A program made the translations under genes and the position numbers. Source: JAKZSU01 sp047517485 (GTDB lineage Bacteria > Pseudomonadota > Alphaproteobacteria > UBA7887). Taken from it: a DNA stretch of 32,680 bases. A model generated the notes under the pieces. That model was not told where the DNA came from and did no database searches. It saw nothing but the letters and a program-made list of their open reading frames with translations. This document shows positions 7,800-15,081 of this stretch, piece by piece (the first letter of the stretch is position 1; each line of letters begins with the position of its first letter). The DNA is taken from positions 1 through 32,680 of the forward strand of contig JAKZSU010000178.1 of the NCBI GenBank assembly GCA_047517485.1, in the 5' to 3' direction.

Positions 7800-8691
7800 C
7801 GAGCGGCTCCAGCACTTCGCCTTCGCGGAAGTTCATCAGATTGTATTTGATCCGCCGCAAGGTCTCCTGCGCGTCGCCGCCGAGCTGATAGGCGATGCCG
7901 GTGGCCAGCAAATCGATGGTGACCATGAACGCGAAGCGCGAGGCGGTGGGCTTCAGGACATCGGGAATCTCGGGCACGTCGATGGTCAGGGCGACGTCGG
8001 CGGCGGCGGCCAATTTGGTGCCCGACCGGGTGATCGCCACCACCTTGGCGTGATAGTGCTGGGCGATCTGCGCCGCATCGAGCACTTCCGGCGTTCGTCC
8101 GGTCGCCGAGAGCACGATTACCGCGTCCTCGGCGCCCACCGTCGAGGCCGCCATGCGCATCAGATAGGTGTCGGAATAGGCGGTGGCGTCGGTGCCGTAG
8201 CGAAACAGGCGATATTGGGTGTCGTCGGCCAGGGCGGTCGAGCCGCCGCCAACCCCGAAGATCAGGACCCGCCTGGCACGCGCGAGAATATCCACCGCGG
8301 CACGGACATCGGCCTCGTTCAATTGGCGCTCGGCGAGATCGATGGCGGCGCCGGCGTGGCGGAAGACGCTGTTCCAAAAGGGCAGACGCGTGCGCTCCTG
8401 GACATGTGGGGTGGTGCGGAAATAGATCGCGCCGACGACCAGGCTTTGCGCCAATTTGAGCTTGAAATCGCGCACCCCGTCACAACCGAGGGTGCGGCAG
8501 AACCGGGTCACGGTCGGCTCGCTGACCCCGGCGGCTCGGGCGAGTTTGCCGTTGCTGGCGCGCACCGCGAACTCGACGTCGTCGAGCACGACATCGGCGA
8601 CCCGGGCCTCGGCGGGGCGGAAATCGCCGCGCAAATCCTTGATCCGGGATATCAGGTCGTCGAACGGCGGCGCGGTGGCTTCGTCCACCAT
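7792..8691 (-). CDS. RpiR/MurR-family transcriptional regulator (HTH + SIS)
   Basis: About 299 residues: an N-terminal RpiR-type helix-turn-helix (SNGKLARAAGVSEPTVTRFCRTLGC, residues about 46-70) and a C-terminal SIS sugar-phosphate-binding domain (RVLIFGVGGGSTALADDTQYRL; DAVIVLSATGRTPEVLDAA; AKVVAITRSG). Family members sense phosphosugars or amino sugars and usually act on nearby operons. The start at 8691 is set by the TGATG junction with the upstream SDR gene; a longer frame from 8751 lies inside that gene. Its likely targets are the palindromes at 10709-10723 and 10804-10816 in the divergent control region. The ligand is unknown. Confidence 0.9.
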   Translation of the reverse strand: MVDEATAPPFDDLISRIKDLRGDFRPAEARVADVVLDDVEFAVRASNGKLARAAGVSEPTVTRFCRTLGCDGVRDFKLKLAQSLVVGAIYFRTTPHVQERTRLPFWNSVFRHAGAAIDLAERQLNEADVRAAVDILARARRVLIFGVGGGSTALADDTQYRLFRYGTDATAYSDTYLMRMAASTVGAEDAVIVLSATGRTPEVLDAAQIAQHYHAKVVAITRSGTKLAAAADVALTIDVPEIPDVLKPTASRFAFMVTIDLLATGIAYQLGGDAQETLRRIKYNLMNFREGEVLEPLGD

Positions 8692-9479
8692 CAGAAATCC
8701 GCCAAGGTCAATTCGCGCGACATGACGATGTTGCCGGCGCCGAGACCGCAATCGACGGGCAGAATCACGCCGGTTATCGCCGCCGCGTCATCGGAGGCGA
8801 GGAACGCCGCCGCCTTGGCGATATCGACCGGGTCGGCGACCCGGCGCAAGGGATACCACTTGACCAGGTTGGAGAGGATCTCCGGGTCTTGCTCGACCCG
8901 TTCCGCCCATATTGGCGTGCGAACGGTTCCCGGACAAATGACGTTCGAGCGAATGCCGAAGCGGCCATATTCCATCGCCAATGCCTTGGCAAAACTGATC
9001 AAGCCGGCCTTGGCGGTGCTGTACGCGGGATCGCCGAGCGAGGTCAGGCCATTGACCGAGCTGATGGTGACGATGGCGCCGCCGCCCATCGCTTTCATGT
9101 CTTCGACGGCGAGCCGGCTGCAATAGTAGGCGCCGTTCAAATTGCCCTCGATGCTCGCCGCCCAAATCTCCGGCGTGGTGACCTCGAGGTTGCTCGCCTC
9201 CGAGAAGCCGGCGTTGTTGATCAGCACGTCGATCGGCCCGAGCGCGGCGCGCAAATCGGCGATCGCGGTCTCGACTTGCGCATTGTCGGCAATGTCGGCG
9301 ACGGCGGCGGCCGCCGTCATACCTTGGTCGTTGAGCGATTTGACGAAGTCGTGGACCGCGGGGAGTTTGTCGAGCGCCGCGATGCGGCCGCCACGGCCGG
9401 CGAATGTGCGCGCCATTTCCTGGCCGATGCCGCCGGCGGCGCCGGTAATTAGGACTGTTTTGTCGGTGAACTGGGTCAT
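8691..9479 (-). CDS. Short-chain dehydrogenase/reductase (SDR)
   Basis: 262 residues of a classical SDR: cofactor motif TGAAGGIG near the N-terminus, INNAG, catalytic Ser in TISSVNG and the YSTAK pair, and a C-terminal segment FLASDDAAAITGVILPVDCG. The acidic residue after the second beta-strand (AALDK) suggests NAD(H) preference. The ATG at 9479 forms an ATGA overlap with the upstream gene's stop; the long frame extending further upstream is only read-through of the neighbour in another frame. In this operon it probably oxidises a hydroxyl of the intermediate handled by the 395-aa protein and the deacylase, but no substrate can be named. Confidence 0.9.
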   Translation of the reverse strand: MTQFTDKTVLITGAAGGIGQEMARTFAGRGGRIAALDKLPAVHDFVKSLNDQGMTAAAAVADIADNAQVETAIADLRAALGPIDVLINNAGFSEASNLEVTTPEIWAASIEGNLNGAYYCSRLAVEDMKAMGGGAIVTISSVNGLTSLGDPAYSTAKAGLISFAKALAMEYGRFGIRSNVICPGTVRTPIWAERVEQDPEILSNLVKWYPLRRVADPVDIAKAAAFLASDDAAAITGVILPVDCGLGAGNIVMSRELTLADF

Positions 9480-10663
9480 GTCCGGTCCGCCACCGCCGCC
9501 AAGGCGGTGCCCATCCAATCGAGACTGGCGGTGCGCAAATGGCCGTAATTGTAAAAGCCGATGTCGCTCACGCCACCGTCGACCAGGGTTCGTACCGCGG
9601 CGACGACCTCGGCTTCGCTGGTCAGATCGGGGTGCCCCGGGCGAAGCAAGCCGCGCACCGTCGCCGCGTCGCCGACCCGCCGCGTCACATCGTGCAGGTC
9701 GCTGGCGATACGCGCCGGCGCCGGCTCGTAGAAGCATACGTCGAGGCAGTCCGCGACCCCCGCCAGGCCGGCCAGATCGCTGCCTTCGTACCAGGCGCCG
9801 GCGGTCGGCCGGGCGACCGAGGGAATGACCGCGACGGTCGCGTCGGCGCGCACCGCGGCGCGGATCTCGGCCACCAAGGACTCGACCACGCGGCAGCGCC
9901 AACGCAGGAAGCGCGCCAAATCCGGGTCGGTGACGATATCGGCCAACCAGTAGGCCGCAGCCATATCGTCGGCGTGATCGACGGCGCTGGCCAGGTAGCT
10001 GTCGATCGCCTCGGCCACACGATGGCGAAGGGCGTCGGCGTCAATGTCGTCGGCTTGCGCGCCGTCGACGCAAGGGGAGCAGAAACAAAGTCCCAAAAGA
10101 TTATCGAGCCAAGCATTCTGCCGCAGCAGTCCGAATTCGTGATGATAGCCATGCTGAAAAGGCAAGAACCCGGGGGTCTCCAACGACAGGCCGGTGACCG
10201 GATACGCCTCGGTGATATCGGCGCACAACGCCACCGCGTAAGCCCGCGCGTCGGGCGAGGCCGGGCAGAGATTGTAGATGTAGCGATCGCCGAAGGCGTT
10301 CTCTACGCACGAGCCGGGATGGGCTTGGCCGAGCCTGGAATTGTGCATCAGCACCATCCAGGCATTCACGCCCATGGTGCCGAGGCGGCAGCAGGCGTCG
10401 AACATGTCGTGCTCGGCGACGAGACCGGCCTCGATCGGCTTGATCACCCCGTAGCGGTCGGGCCGGGTTCTGAAATAGGCGGTGCCGTCGTCGGGAAAGT
10501 GGACCCTGCCCGCGTGCCCGTGCGGCCGCAGGAATTTCCCCGCGTGGTAAGCGCCGGCCAAGGAGATCACGTTGATATGGCGGGCGTGCAACGCGTCGGC
10601 GACGGTCGAGACTCCGTCCTCGGCAAGGTCCCAGGCATAACAATACATCGACCGTTGGGCCAA
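9476..10663 (-). CDS. Uncharacterised 395-aa protein, possibly a TIM-barrel glycosidase-like fold
   Basis: Not recognised with confidence. The sequence starts with YCYAWDLAEDGV and alternates beta-like and helical segments (NVISLAGAYHAG; VNAWMVLMHNSRLG; ITEAYPVTGLSLETPGF; CLDVCFYEP; VSDIGFYNYGHL), a pattern that suggests a TIM barrel like those of family 10/13-type or uncharacterised glycoside hydrolases. A cysteine pair CFCSPC sits near the middle and there are several His/Asp/Glu-rich turns. No signal peptide or membrane segment is visible, so it should be cytoplasmic. A TTG at 10663 is the likely start because GGGAGA lies seven bases upstream, whereas the ATG at 10648 is too far from it. 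It is the first gene of the RpiR operon. Confidence 0.7.
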   Translation of the reverse strand: MAQRSMYCYAWDLAEDGVSTVADALHARHINVISLAGAYHAGKFLRPHGHAGRVHFPDDGTAYFRTRPDRYGVIKPIEAGLVAEHDMFDACCRLGTMGVNAWMVLMHNSRLGQAHPGSCVENAFGDRYIYNLCPASPDARAYAVALCADITEAYPVTGLSLETPGFLPFQHGYHHEFGLLRQNAWLDNLLGLCFCSPCVDGAQADDIDADALRHRVAEAIDSYLASAVDHADDMAAAYWLADIVTDPDLARFLRWRCRVVESLVAEIRAAVRADATVAVIPSVARPTAGAWYEGSDLAGLAGVADCLDVCFYEPAPARIASDLHDVTRRVGDAATVRGLLRPGHPDLTSEAEVVAAVRTLVDGGVSDIGFYNYGHLRTASLDWMGTALAAVADRT

Positions 10664-10708
10664 ACCGGTGTCTCCCTGGTTGCGACAGAAGATGAGTCTA
10701 TCAATTTA

Positions 10709-10723
10709 TGTAAGTAACCTACA
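10709..10723. promoter_or_regulatory. Palindromic operator candidate 1
   Basis: TGTAAGTAACCTACA is a 15-bp palindrome with one mismatched pair, of the TGTA-N7-TACA type seen for RpiR-family regulators such as HexR. It lies 46 bp upstream of the 395-aa gene's TTG start, where it would overlap that operon's promoter. It shares the pattern GTAAG-N3-C[CT]TAC with the second site. Binding by the locally encoded RpiR protein is inferred. Confidence 0.6.
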
Positions 10724-10784
10724 CAAAAATTTACGTTTTGGCCGGCAGAACCGCCAATTCGGAGTCGAAACCGGCAATAACGAA

Positions 10785-10813
10785 TTGCCAATCGTGCGTT
10801 ATCGTAAGATACT
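10785..10813 (+). promoter_or_regulatory. Sigma-70-type promoter candidate for the ABC transporter operon
   Basis: TTGCCA (10785-10790, one base from consensus) is followed after exactly 17 bp by GATACT (10808-10813, four of six). This leaves a leader of about 125 bp before the ATPase start at 10946. The -10 element lies inside operator candidate 2, so occupancy of that site would block polymerase. Confidence 0.5.
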
Positions 10814-10816
10814 TAC
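10804..10816. promoter_or_regulatory. Palindromic operator candidate 2
   Basis: GTAAGATACTTAC has perfect 5-bp arms around a 3-bp centre. Its centre is 94 bp, about nine helical turns, from that of operator candidate 1, so both would face the same side of the DNA. It covers the -10 element of the plus-strand promoter candidate. Confidence 0.6.
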
Positions 10817-10945
10817 CAACACATCGGTCGCGATCGCCAGGACCATTTGCCACGCGGCGACCGCGTCACGTGCGGGTAAAGGTGCACTCAGACCAAAAAA
10901 ATGGGTAGCTTTCAACCCCGAACAGAGAGCCAGGGAAGGTACGGC

Positions 10946-11770
10946 ATGAGTGACGCGGTTGGCGCCAGGGACAAACTCGTTGTCGAGAACGCGACCAAGT
11001 ATTACGACACCAAGTCCGGTCCGCTACATGCCATCGACAATTTTTCGATGGCGGTCGACGAAGGCGACTTTGCCTGCGTCGTCGGCCCGTCGGGTTGTGG
11101 CAAAACCACCTTGTTGTGGTCGATGGCGGGGCTGCACGGCCTGACCAGCGGCACCGTCAAACTCGACGGCGAGACCGTCACCGGCCCGCACCCGCAGATC
11201 GGCATGATATTTCAGGAAGCCAATCTGCTGCCGTGGCGCAACCTGATGAAGAACATCCAACTGCCGTTCGAAATCAAGCGGATAAAACCCGATCAGGAGC
11301 GCATCGATATGCTACTCGAGCGCGTCGGCCTGAGCGGATTCGGCGACAAATTTCCCCGCGAGCTGTCCGGCGGCATGCAGCAGCGCGCCGCCATCGTCCG
11401 TGCCCTGTCGTTCGATCCGTCGGTGCTGCTGATGGACGAGCCGTTTGGAGCGCTCGATGCCTTCACCCGCGACGAGATGAACTTGCTGGTCGAGGAAATT
11501 TGGCTCGAGACGCGCAAGACCATCGTTTTCATCACTCACAACATCGCCGAGGCGGTGTTCCTGTCGAACCGCATCTTCGTGATGTCGGCGCGCCCCGGCC
11601 GCCTCGCCAGGGTGTTCGACATTAACTTCCCCCGCCCGCGATCGCTCGACTTGCTGGCGACCAAGGAGGTGTTCGATCTGGTCAACGAGATCAAGGCGGA
11701 AATCGTGCATGATGCGTCGGGTTCCGCGCCCGAGCCGGTCCAATTAGCGGGGGGGCAAGCGCGTGGCTGA
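10946..11770 (+). CDS. ABC importer ATPase, SsuB/TauB (nitrate/sulfonate/taurine) type
   Basis: 274 residues with all ABC motifs: Walker A GPSGCGKT (47-54), Q-loop FQEANLLPW, signature LSGGMQQR, Walker B VLLMDEPFGALD and the switch His in FITHNI. The Q-loop plus LLPW and the C-terminal SARPGR are typical of the ATPases that serve nitrate, sulfonate, taurine and aromatic acid importers. Start at 10946 is chosen because AGGGAAGG precedes it; an ATG at 10901 would add 15 residues with no counterpart in the family. The gene overlaps the permease by 8 nt. It is the first gene of the plus-strand operon that faces the RpiR operon. Confidence 0.93.
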   Translation: MSDAVGARDKLVVENATKYYDTKSGPLHAIDNFSMAVDEGDFACVVGPSGCGKTTLLWSMAGLHGLTSGTVKLDGETVTGPHPQIGMIFQEANLLPWRNLMKNIQLPFEIKRIKPDQERIDMLLERVGLSGFGDKFPRELSGGMQQRAAIVRALSFDPSVLLMDEPFGALDAFTRDEMNLLVEEIWLETRKTIVFITHNIAEAVFLSNRIFVMSARPGRLARVFDINFPRPRSLDLLATKEVFDLVNEIKAEIVHDASGSAPEPVQLAGGQARG

Positions 11771-12620
11771 TAAAGTATTGGGTGATAAAATTCCCGAATT
11801 CGGGAAAGCCAAACCCGGTGGCGACCCGAATGTCGGCGTCGCCGATATGTCGGGCTTCGCCAGCGGCCCCGGCAAGCGTACGGTCTGGGAAATAATGGTG
11901 ATAATCATCGTCGCCGTTTGCATCATCGGCGGCGGCGAGATCGCGATCCGCGTGCTCGAAATACCGCATTATGTGCTGCCGCCGCCGAGTTCGATATTCG
12001 TCGCGCTGATCACCGACTTCCGGTTCATCGGCCCGCACCTCGTCCACACCTTGATCGAGCTGTTCTCCGGCTATGCGATCGGCGCGTCGGTCGGCCTCAT
12101 GTTGGCGGCGATCATCACCCAGTTTCCCTTCGCCGAAAAAATCGTCGCGCCTTACATTTTGATGCTGGTGACGACACCAATGCTGGCGTTGGTGCCGCTG
12201 CTCATCCTGCGCTTCGGCTTTGGCTACGAGCCGCGCATCATCGCGGTCGCGTTGGCGTCGGGTCCGATGGTGATGATCAATTCCGCCACCGGGTTCCGCC
12301 GCGTCGATCTCGCCAAAATCGCGCTGGCCCGGTCATTTGGCGCGACGACATTCCAGATATTCATGAAAATCCGCTTTCCGATGGCAATGCCGATGATCAT
12401 CGTCGGTCTGATGATCGGCGCGATCTTCGGACTGCTGACCGCGGTCGGCGCCGAGATGGTCGGTGGCGGCTTCGGCCTCGGCAACAGGCTCACCACGTTT
12501 TCGGCGACCCTGCAAATGCCACAATTCTTCGCGGTTATTGTCGTGTTGTCGACTATGGGTATCCTGATTTATGTGGCATTCTTTTTAATCGGGAAAAAAT
12601 GGGCAAGCTGGGAGGCTTGA
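11763..12620 (+). CDS. ABC importer permease, SsuC/TauC type
   Basis: 285 residues with a polar N-terminal tail of about 40 residues and roughly six membrane helices (first at about 41-62, IMVIIIVAVCIIGGGEIAI). The cytoplasmic coupling loop with the EAA-type motif is visible as ARSFGATTFQIFMKIRFPMA. The family includes SsuC and TauC, and LPPPSSIF before TM2 is typical. It starts with GTG at 11763, and GTGGCTGA overlaps the ATPase stop. With the ATPase and the binding protein downstream it makes a complete inner-membrane importer. Confidence 0.93.
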   Translation: MADKVLGDKIPEFGKAKPGGDPNVGVADMSGFASGPGKRTVWEIMVIIIVAVCIIGGGEIAIRVLEIPHYVLPPPSSIFVALITDFRFIGPHLVHTLIELFSGYAIGASVGLMLAAIITQFPFAEKIVAPYILMLVTTPMLALVPLLILRFGFGYEPRIIAVALASGPMVMINSATGFRRVDLAKIALARSFGATTFQIFMKIRFPMAMPMIIVGLMIGAIFGLLTAVGAEMVGGGFGLGNRLTTFSATLQMPQFFAVIVVLSTMGILIYVAFFLIGKKWASWEA

Positions 12621-12669
12621 TAGCGTAAGCTGTTGTTTTCAATATAATTTGCCGAATAGAGGCAACATT

Positions 12670-12703
12670 TCGGCCGAACCCGGACATGGATCAGGTCGGC
12701 CGA
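12670..12703 (+). other. Intercistronic stem-loop before the binding-protein gene
   Basis: The 8-base palindrome TCGGCCGA occurs at 12670-12677 and again at 12696-12703. The two copies can pair over an 18-base loop just ahead of the ribosome binding site GGAAAGGGAGGA. An AT-rich TATAAT at 12643-12648 lies upstream but lacks a well-spaced -35. Such stems often protect the abundant binding-protein message; that role is inferred. Confidence 0.4.
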
Positions 12704-12718
12704 GGAAAGGGAGGAACG

Positions 12719-13894
12719 ATGAAAAAGTCCGACATGCACCGCATCACCACGCCTTCGGGAATGAGCCGCAGGACCTTCTTACAGGTCACCGCGTCCGGCG
12801 CGGTTGTCGCGGCGACCGCGGGCAGCTCGATGTTGCTGCCGAGAAGCGCCCAGGCGGCGGACACTTTCACCTGGCTGTCGCCGCGCGGCACCCTCGAGGT
12901 ACTCGACGACTATCCGTACTGGGTCGGCAAGGCGATGGGCTATTTCGGCGATCTCGACACCACCATGGAGCCCGGGCCGTCCGACGGCACCGCGACCGTG
13001 AAGTTCGTCGCCGTCGGCCAGGCCGACATGGGCTTCCCGTCGCCGGGCATCTTTTCGTTCGCGCTCGAGAACGACATGGACTTGGTTTCGGTCTTCGACA
13101 TGGGCGCGGTCGACGTGTTCGACTTCGCCTTCCGTCCCGGCGAGGGGGTCACCGACCTCAAGGAGCTCGAAGGCAAGACCGTGTTGCTCGGCTCCGCCGC
13201 GTGGCAAGCGATCACCGATCCGATGTTCGCCGCCGCCGGCGCCGATCCGTCGAAGATCAATTATATCGAGGCCGGCTGGCCGCAGTGGGGAACGGTACTC
13301 GCGTCCGGCGAGGGCGATGCCGCGCTCGCGTGGGAAGGTTTGCGCGCCGATTGGGAAGGCAAGGGCCTGGATTTCGAATATTGGCTCGGCGTCGATCACT
13401 CCAATTTCCCGGCCAATTCCTTTGTCGTCCGGCGCGAGGACGTCGAGGATGCCGAGCGCCACAAGTTCCTCGAAGCGTATTTGCGCGGCTGGGCGATGGG
13501 CCTTGAGTTCGGCTATCAGAACCCGCGCGCGGCCACCGAGCTGGTGTTCAAGCAGTTCCCCATCGTGCAAAACAATCTCGGCGAGGAGCTTGGCACCGAA
13601 TCGATGATGCAGCTGGCCAACGTGTTCCGCGGCGACATGTCGATCCGCGGCGGCTGGGGCTGGCACGAGATGGCGCGTTGGGAATTGTTCTTCAAAACCC
13701 TCGCCGATATCGGCCAAATCGAAACCGCGGTCGACGTCGGACACGTCGTCACCAACGAGTTCATCGGCCCGGCCAACACTTTCGATATGGCCAAGGTCAA
13801 GGCCGATGCCGATGGTTACCAAATGAGCGCCGAAATGGCCGCCGTCGATATGGACGCGATCAACGATCGCTTCTTCGCCAACGCGGTTCGCTAA
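12719..13894 (+). CDS. ABC importer substrate-binding protein (NMT1/SsuA-like), Tat-exported
   Basis: 391 residues. The N-terminus carries a twin-arginine signal (SRRTFLQ, residues 16-22), a hydrophobic stretch (VTASGAVVAATAGSSMLL) and a likely cleavage after AQA near residue 47. The mature part begins TFTWLSPRGTLEVLDDYPYWVGKAMGYF and contains VKFVAVGQADMGFPSPG, matching NMT1/THI5-like periplasmic binding proteins that deliver sulfonates, aromatic acids or pyrimidines. Tat export suggests folding before transport. Start at 12719 has an excellent GGGAGGA. The neighbouring ring-cleavage genes make an aromatic ligand the best guess, but this is context only. Confidence 0.9.
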   Translation: MKKSDMHRITTPSGMSRRTFLQVTASGAVVAATAGSSMLLPRSAQAADTFTWLSPRGTLEVLDDYPYWVGKAMGYFGDLDTTMEPGPSDGTATVKFVAVGQADMGFPSPGIFSFALENDMDLVSVFDMGAVDVFDFAFRPGEGVTDLKELEGKTVLLGSAAWQAITDPMFAAAGADPSKINYIEAGWPQWGTVLASGEGDAALAWEGLRADWEGKGLDFEYWLGVDHSNFPANSFVVRREDVEDAERHKFLEAYLRGWAMGLEFGYQNPRAATELVFKQFPIVQNNLGEELGTESMMQLANVFRGDMSIRGGWGWHEMARWELFFKTLADIGQIETAVDVGHVVTNEFIGPANTFDMAKVKADADGYQMSAEMAAVDMDAINDRFFANAVR

Positions 13895-13912
13895 GCTTCG
13901 GTCACGGTGATC

Positions 13913-13945
13913 GAGGCGGGTACCTTCGGGTGCCCGCCTTGTTCC
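13913..13945 (+). terminator. Intrinsic terminator-like hairpin after the binding-protein gene
   Basis: GGCGGGTACC (13915-13924) pairs with GGTGCCCGCC (13929-13938), with one G-U pair, around a TTCG tetraloop, and two more weak pairs extend the stem. TTGTTCCGTT follows. It lies 20 bp after the stop codon. Because same-strand genes continue 44 bp later without an obvious new promoter, it may be a partial terminator that sets a high ratio of transporter to enzyme message. Confidence 0.75.
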
Positions 13946-13983
13946 GTTGCCGTATTACAAGCCGATGAAATACAGGAACACGG

Positions 13984-15078
13984 ATGATGGCTGACAAGGT
14001 CAAGATTTTGGTGGTCGGGCTCGGCAATATGGGCATCTCGCATGCCAACGCCTATCACCGGTTCGACGGCTTCGAGATTGTCGGCATGATGAGCCGATCG
14101 ATCAAATCCCAAGACAATTTGCCCGACGCGCTCGCCGGCTATCCGCGCTTCGAGGACTTCGAGCAAGCGATGGCCGAGACCAAGCCGGATGCGGTCTCGA
14201 TCAACACCTGGCCCAACACCCATGCCGAATACGCGATCAAGGCGTTGAACGCCGGCTGTCACGTGTTCATGGAAAAACCGATCGCCACCAATATCGAGGA
14301 CGCCGAGAAAGTCGTGGCGACGGCGCGCGCCAACAATCGCAAGCTGGTGCTCGGCTATATTCTCCGCGTGCATCCGTCATGGGTGAAGTTTATCGAGGTC
14401 GGCAAGACTCTCGGCAAGCCCTTGGTGATGCGCCTCAATTTGAATCAACAAAGCAGCGGGCCGGCGTGGGCCTGGCACAAGAACCTCATCGATTCGCTGA
14501 TCCCGATCGTCGACTGCGGGGTGCATTACGTTGATGTGATGTGCCAGCTTACCGGCGCCAAACCGGTGCGGGTGCACGGAATCGGGGCGAAGTTGTGGGA
14601 CGAGGCCGACAAACAGAATTACGGCCATCTGCATGTCACTTTCGACGACGGCTCGGTCGGCTGGTACGAGGCCGGCTGGGGGCCGATGATGAGCGAGATC
14701 GCCTATTTCGTGAAAGACGTGGTCGGTCCCAAGGGCTGCGTGTCGATCGTCGTGCCGCAGGACGGCGGCCAAGCCTCGGACGGCGAGGGTGTGTCGGATT
14801 CCGCCGACATCGATCAACACACCAAGACCAACGCCTTGAAAATTCATCGCGCGGCGATCGATGAAAACAAGAATTTCCTCGAGCCCGACGAGATTATGTC
14901 GATGGCGGACGAGCCGGACCATCAAGAACTCTGCGATCGTGAGCAGGAATTTTTTCTCGATGCGATCCAGAACGATACCGATCTCAGAGAATCGATGGAT
15001 GCGGCGGTGAACAGCTTGCGCATCGTGCTGGCGGCCGAGGAAAGCATCGAGACCGAACAAGCTGTTCATCTGAGCTAA
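13984..15078 (+). CDS. Gfo/Idh/MocA-family NAD(P)-dependent oxidoreductase
   Basis: 364 residues: Rossmann motif VVGLGNMGISHANAY (GxGxxG), the family motif FMEKPIATN, then a C-terminal alpha/beta domain with SLIPIVDCGVHYVDVMCQLTG, which carries the conserved D..H.VD pattern. The reaction should be NAD(P)-linked oxidation of a sugar, cyclitol or cyclic alcohol. LigC of the 4,5-cleavage pathway belongs to this superfamily, but the ring-cleavage genes here are of the 3,4 type, so that assignment is not supported. ATG at 13984 or 13987 follows AGGAAC. It follows the terminator-like hairpin and ends 3 bp before the monooxygenase gene. Its tail ESIETEQAVHL is like that of the MocA protein at 5180-6178. 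Confidence 0.88.
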   Translation: MMADKVKILVVGLGNMGISHANAYHRFDGFEIVGMMSRSIKSQDNLPDALAGYPRFEDFEQAMAETKPDAVSINTWPNTHAEYAIKALNAGCHVFMEKPIATNIEDAEKVVATARANNRKLVLGYILRVHPSWVKFIEVGKTLGKPLVMRLNLNQQSSGPAWAWHKNLIDSLIPIVDCGVHYVDVMCQLTGAKPVRVHGIGAKLWDEADKQNYGHLHVTFDDGSVGWYEAGWGPMMSEIAYFVKDVVGPKGCVSIVVPQDGGQASDGEGVSDSADIDQHTKTNALKIHRAAIDENKNFLEPDEIMSMADEPDHQELCDREQEFFLDAIQNDTDLRESMDAAVNSLRIVLAAEESIETEQAVHLS

Positions 15079-15081
15079 TGC

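Noticed and set aside
7420..9126. 568-codon plus-strand frame across the deacylase, regulator and SDR genes
   Set aside because: It crosses three genuine minus-strand genes and has no domain or ribosome binding site.
13984..15078. LigC-type 4-carboxy-2-hydroxymuconate-6-semialdehyde dehydrogenase
   Set aside because: Same superfamily, but the ring dioxygenase here is the intradiol 3,4-type, whose product is not a substrate for LigC.
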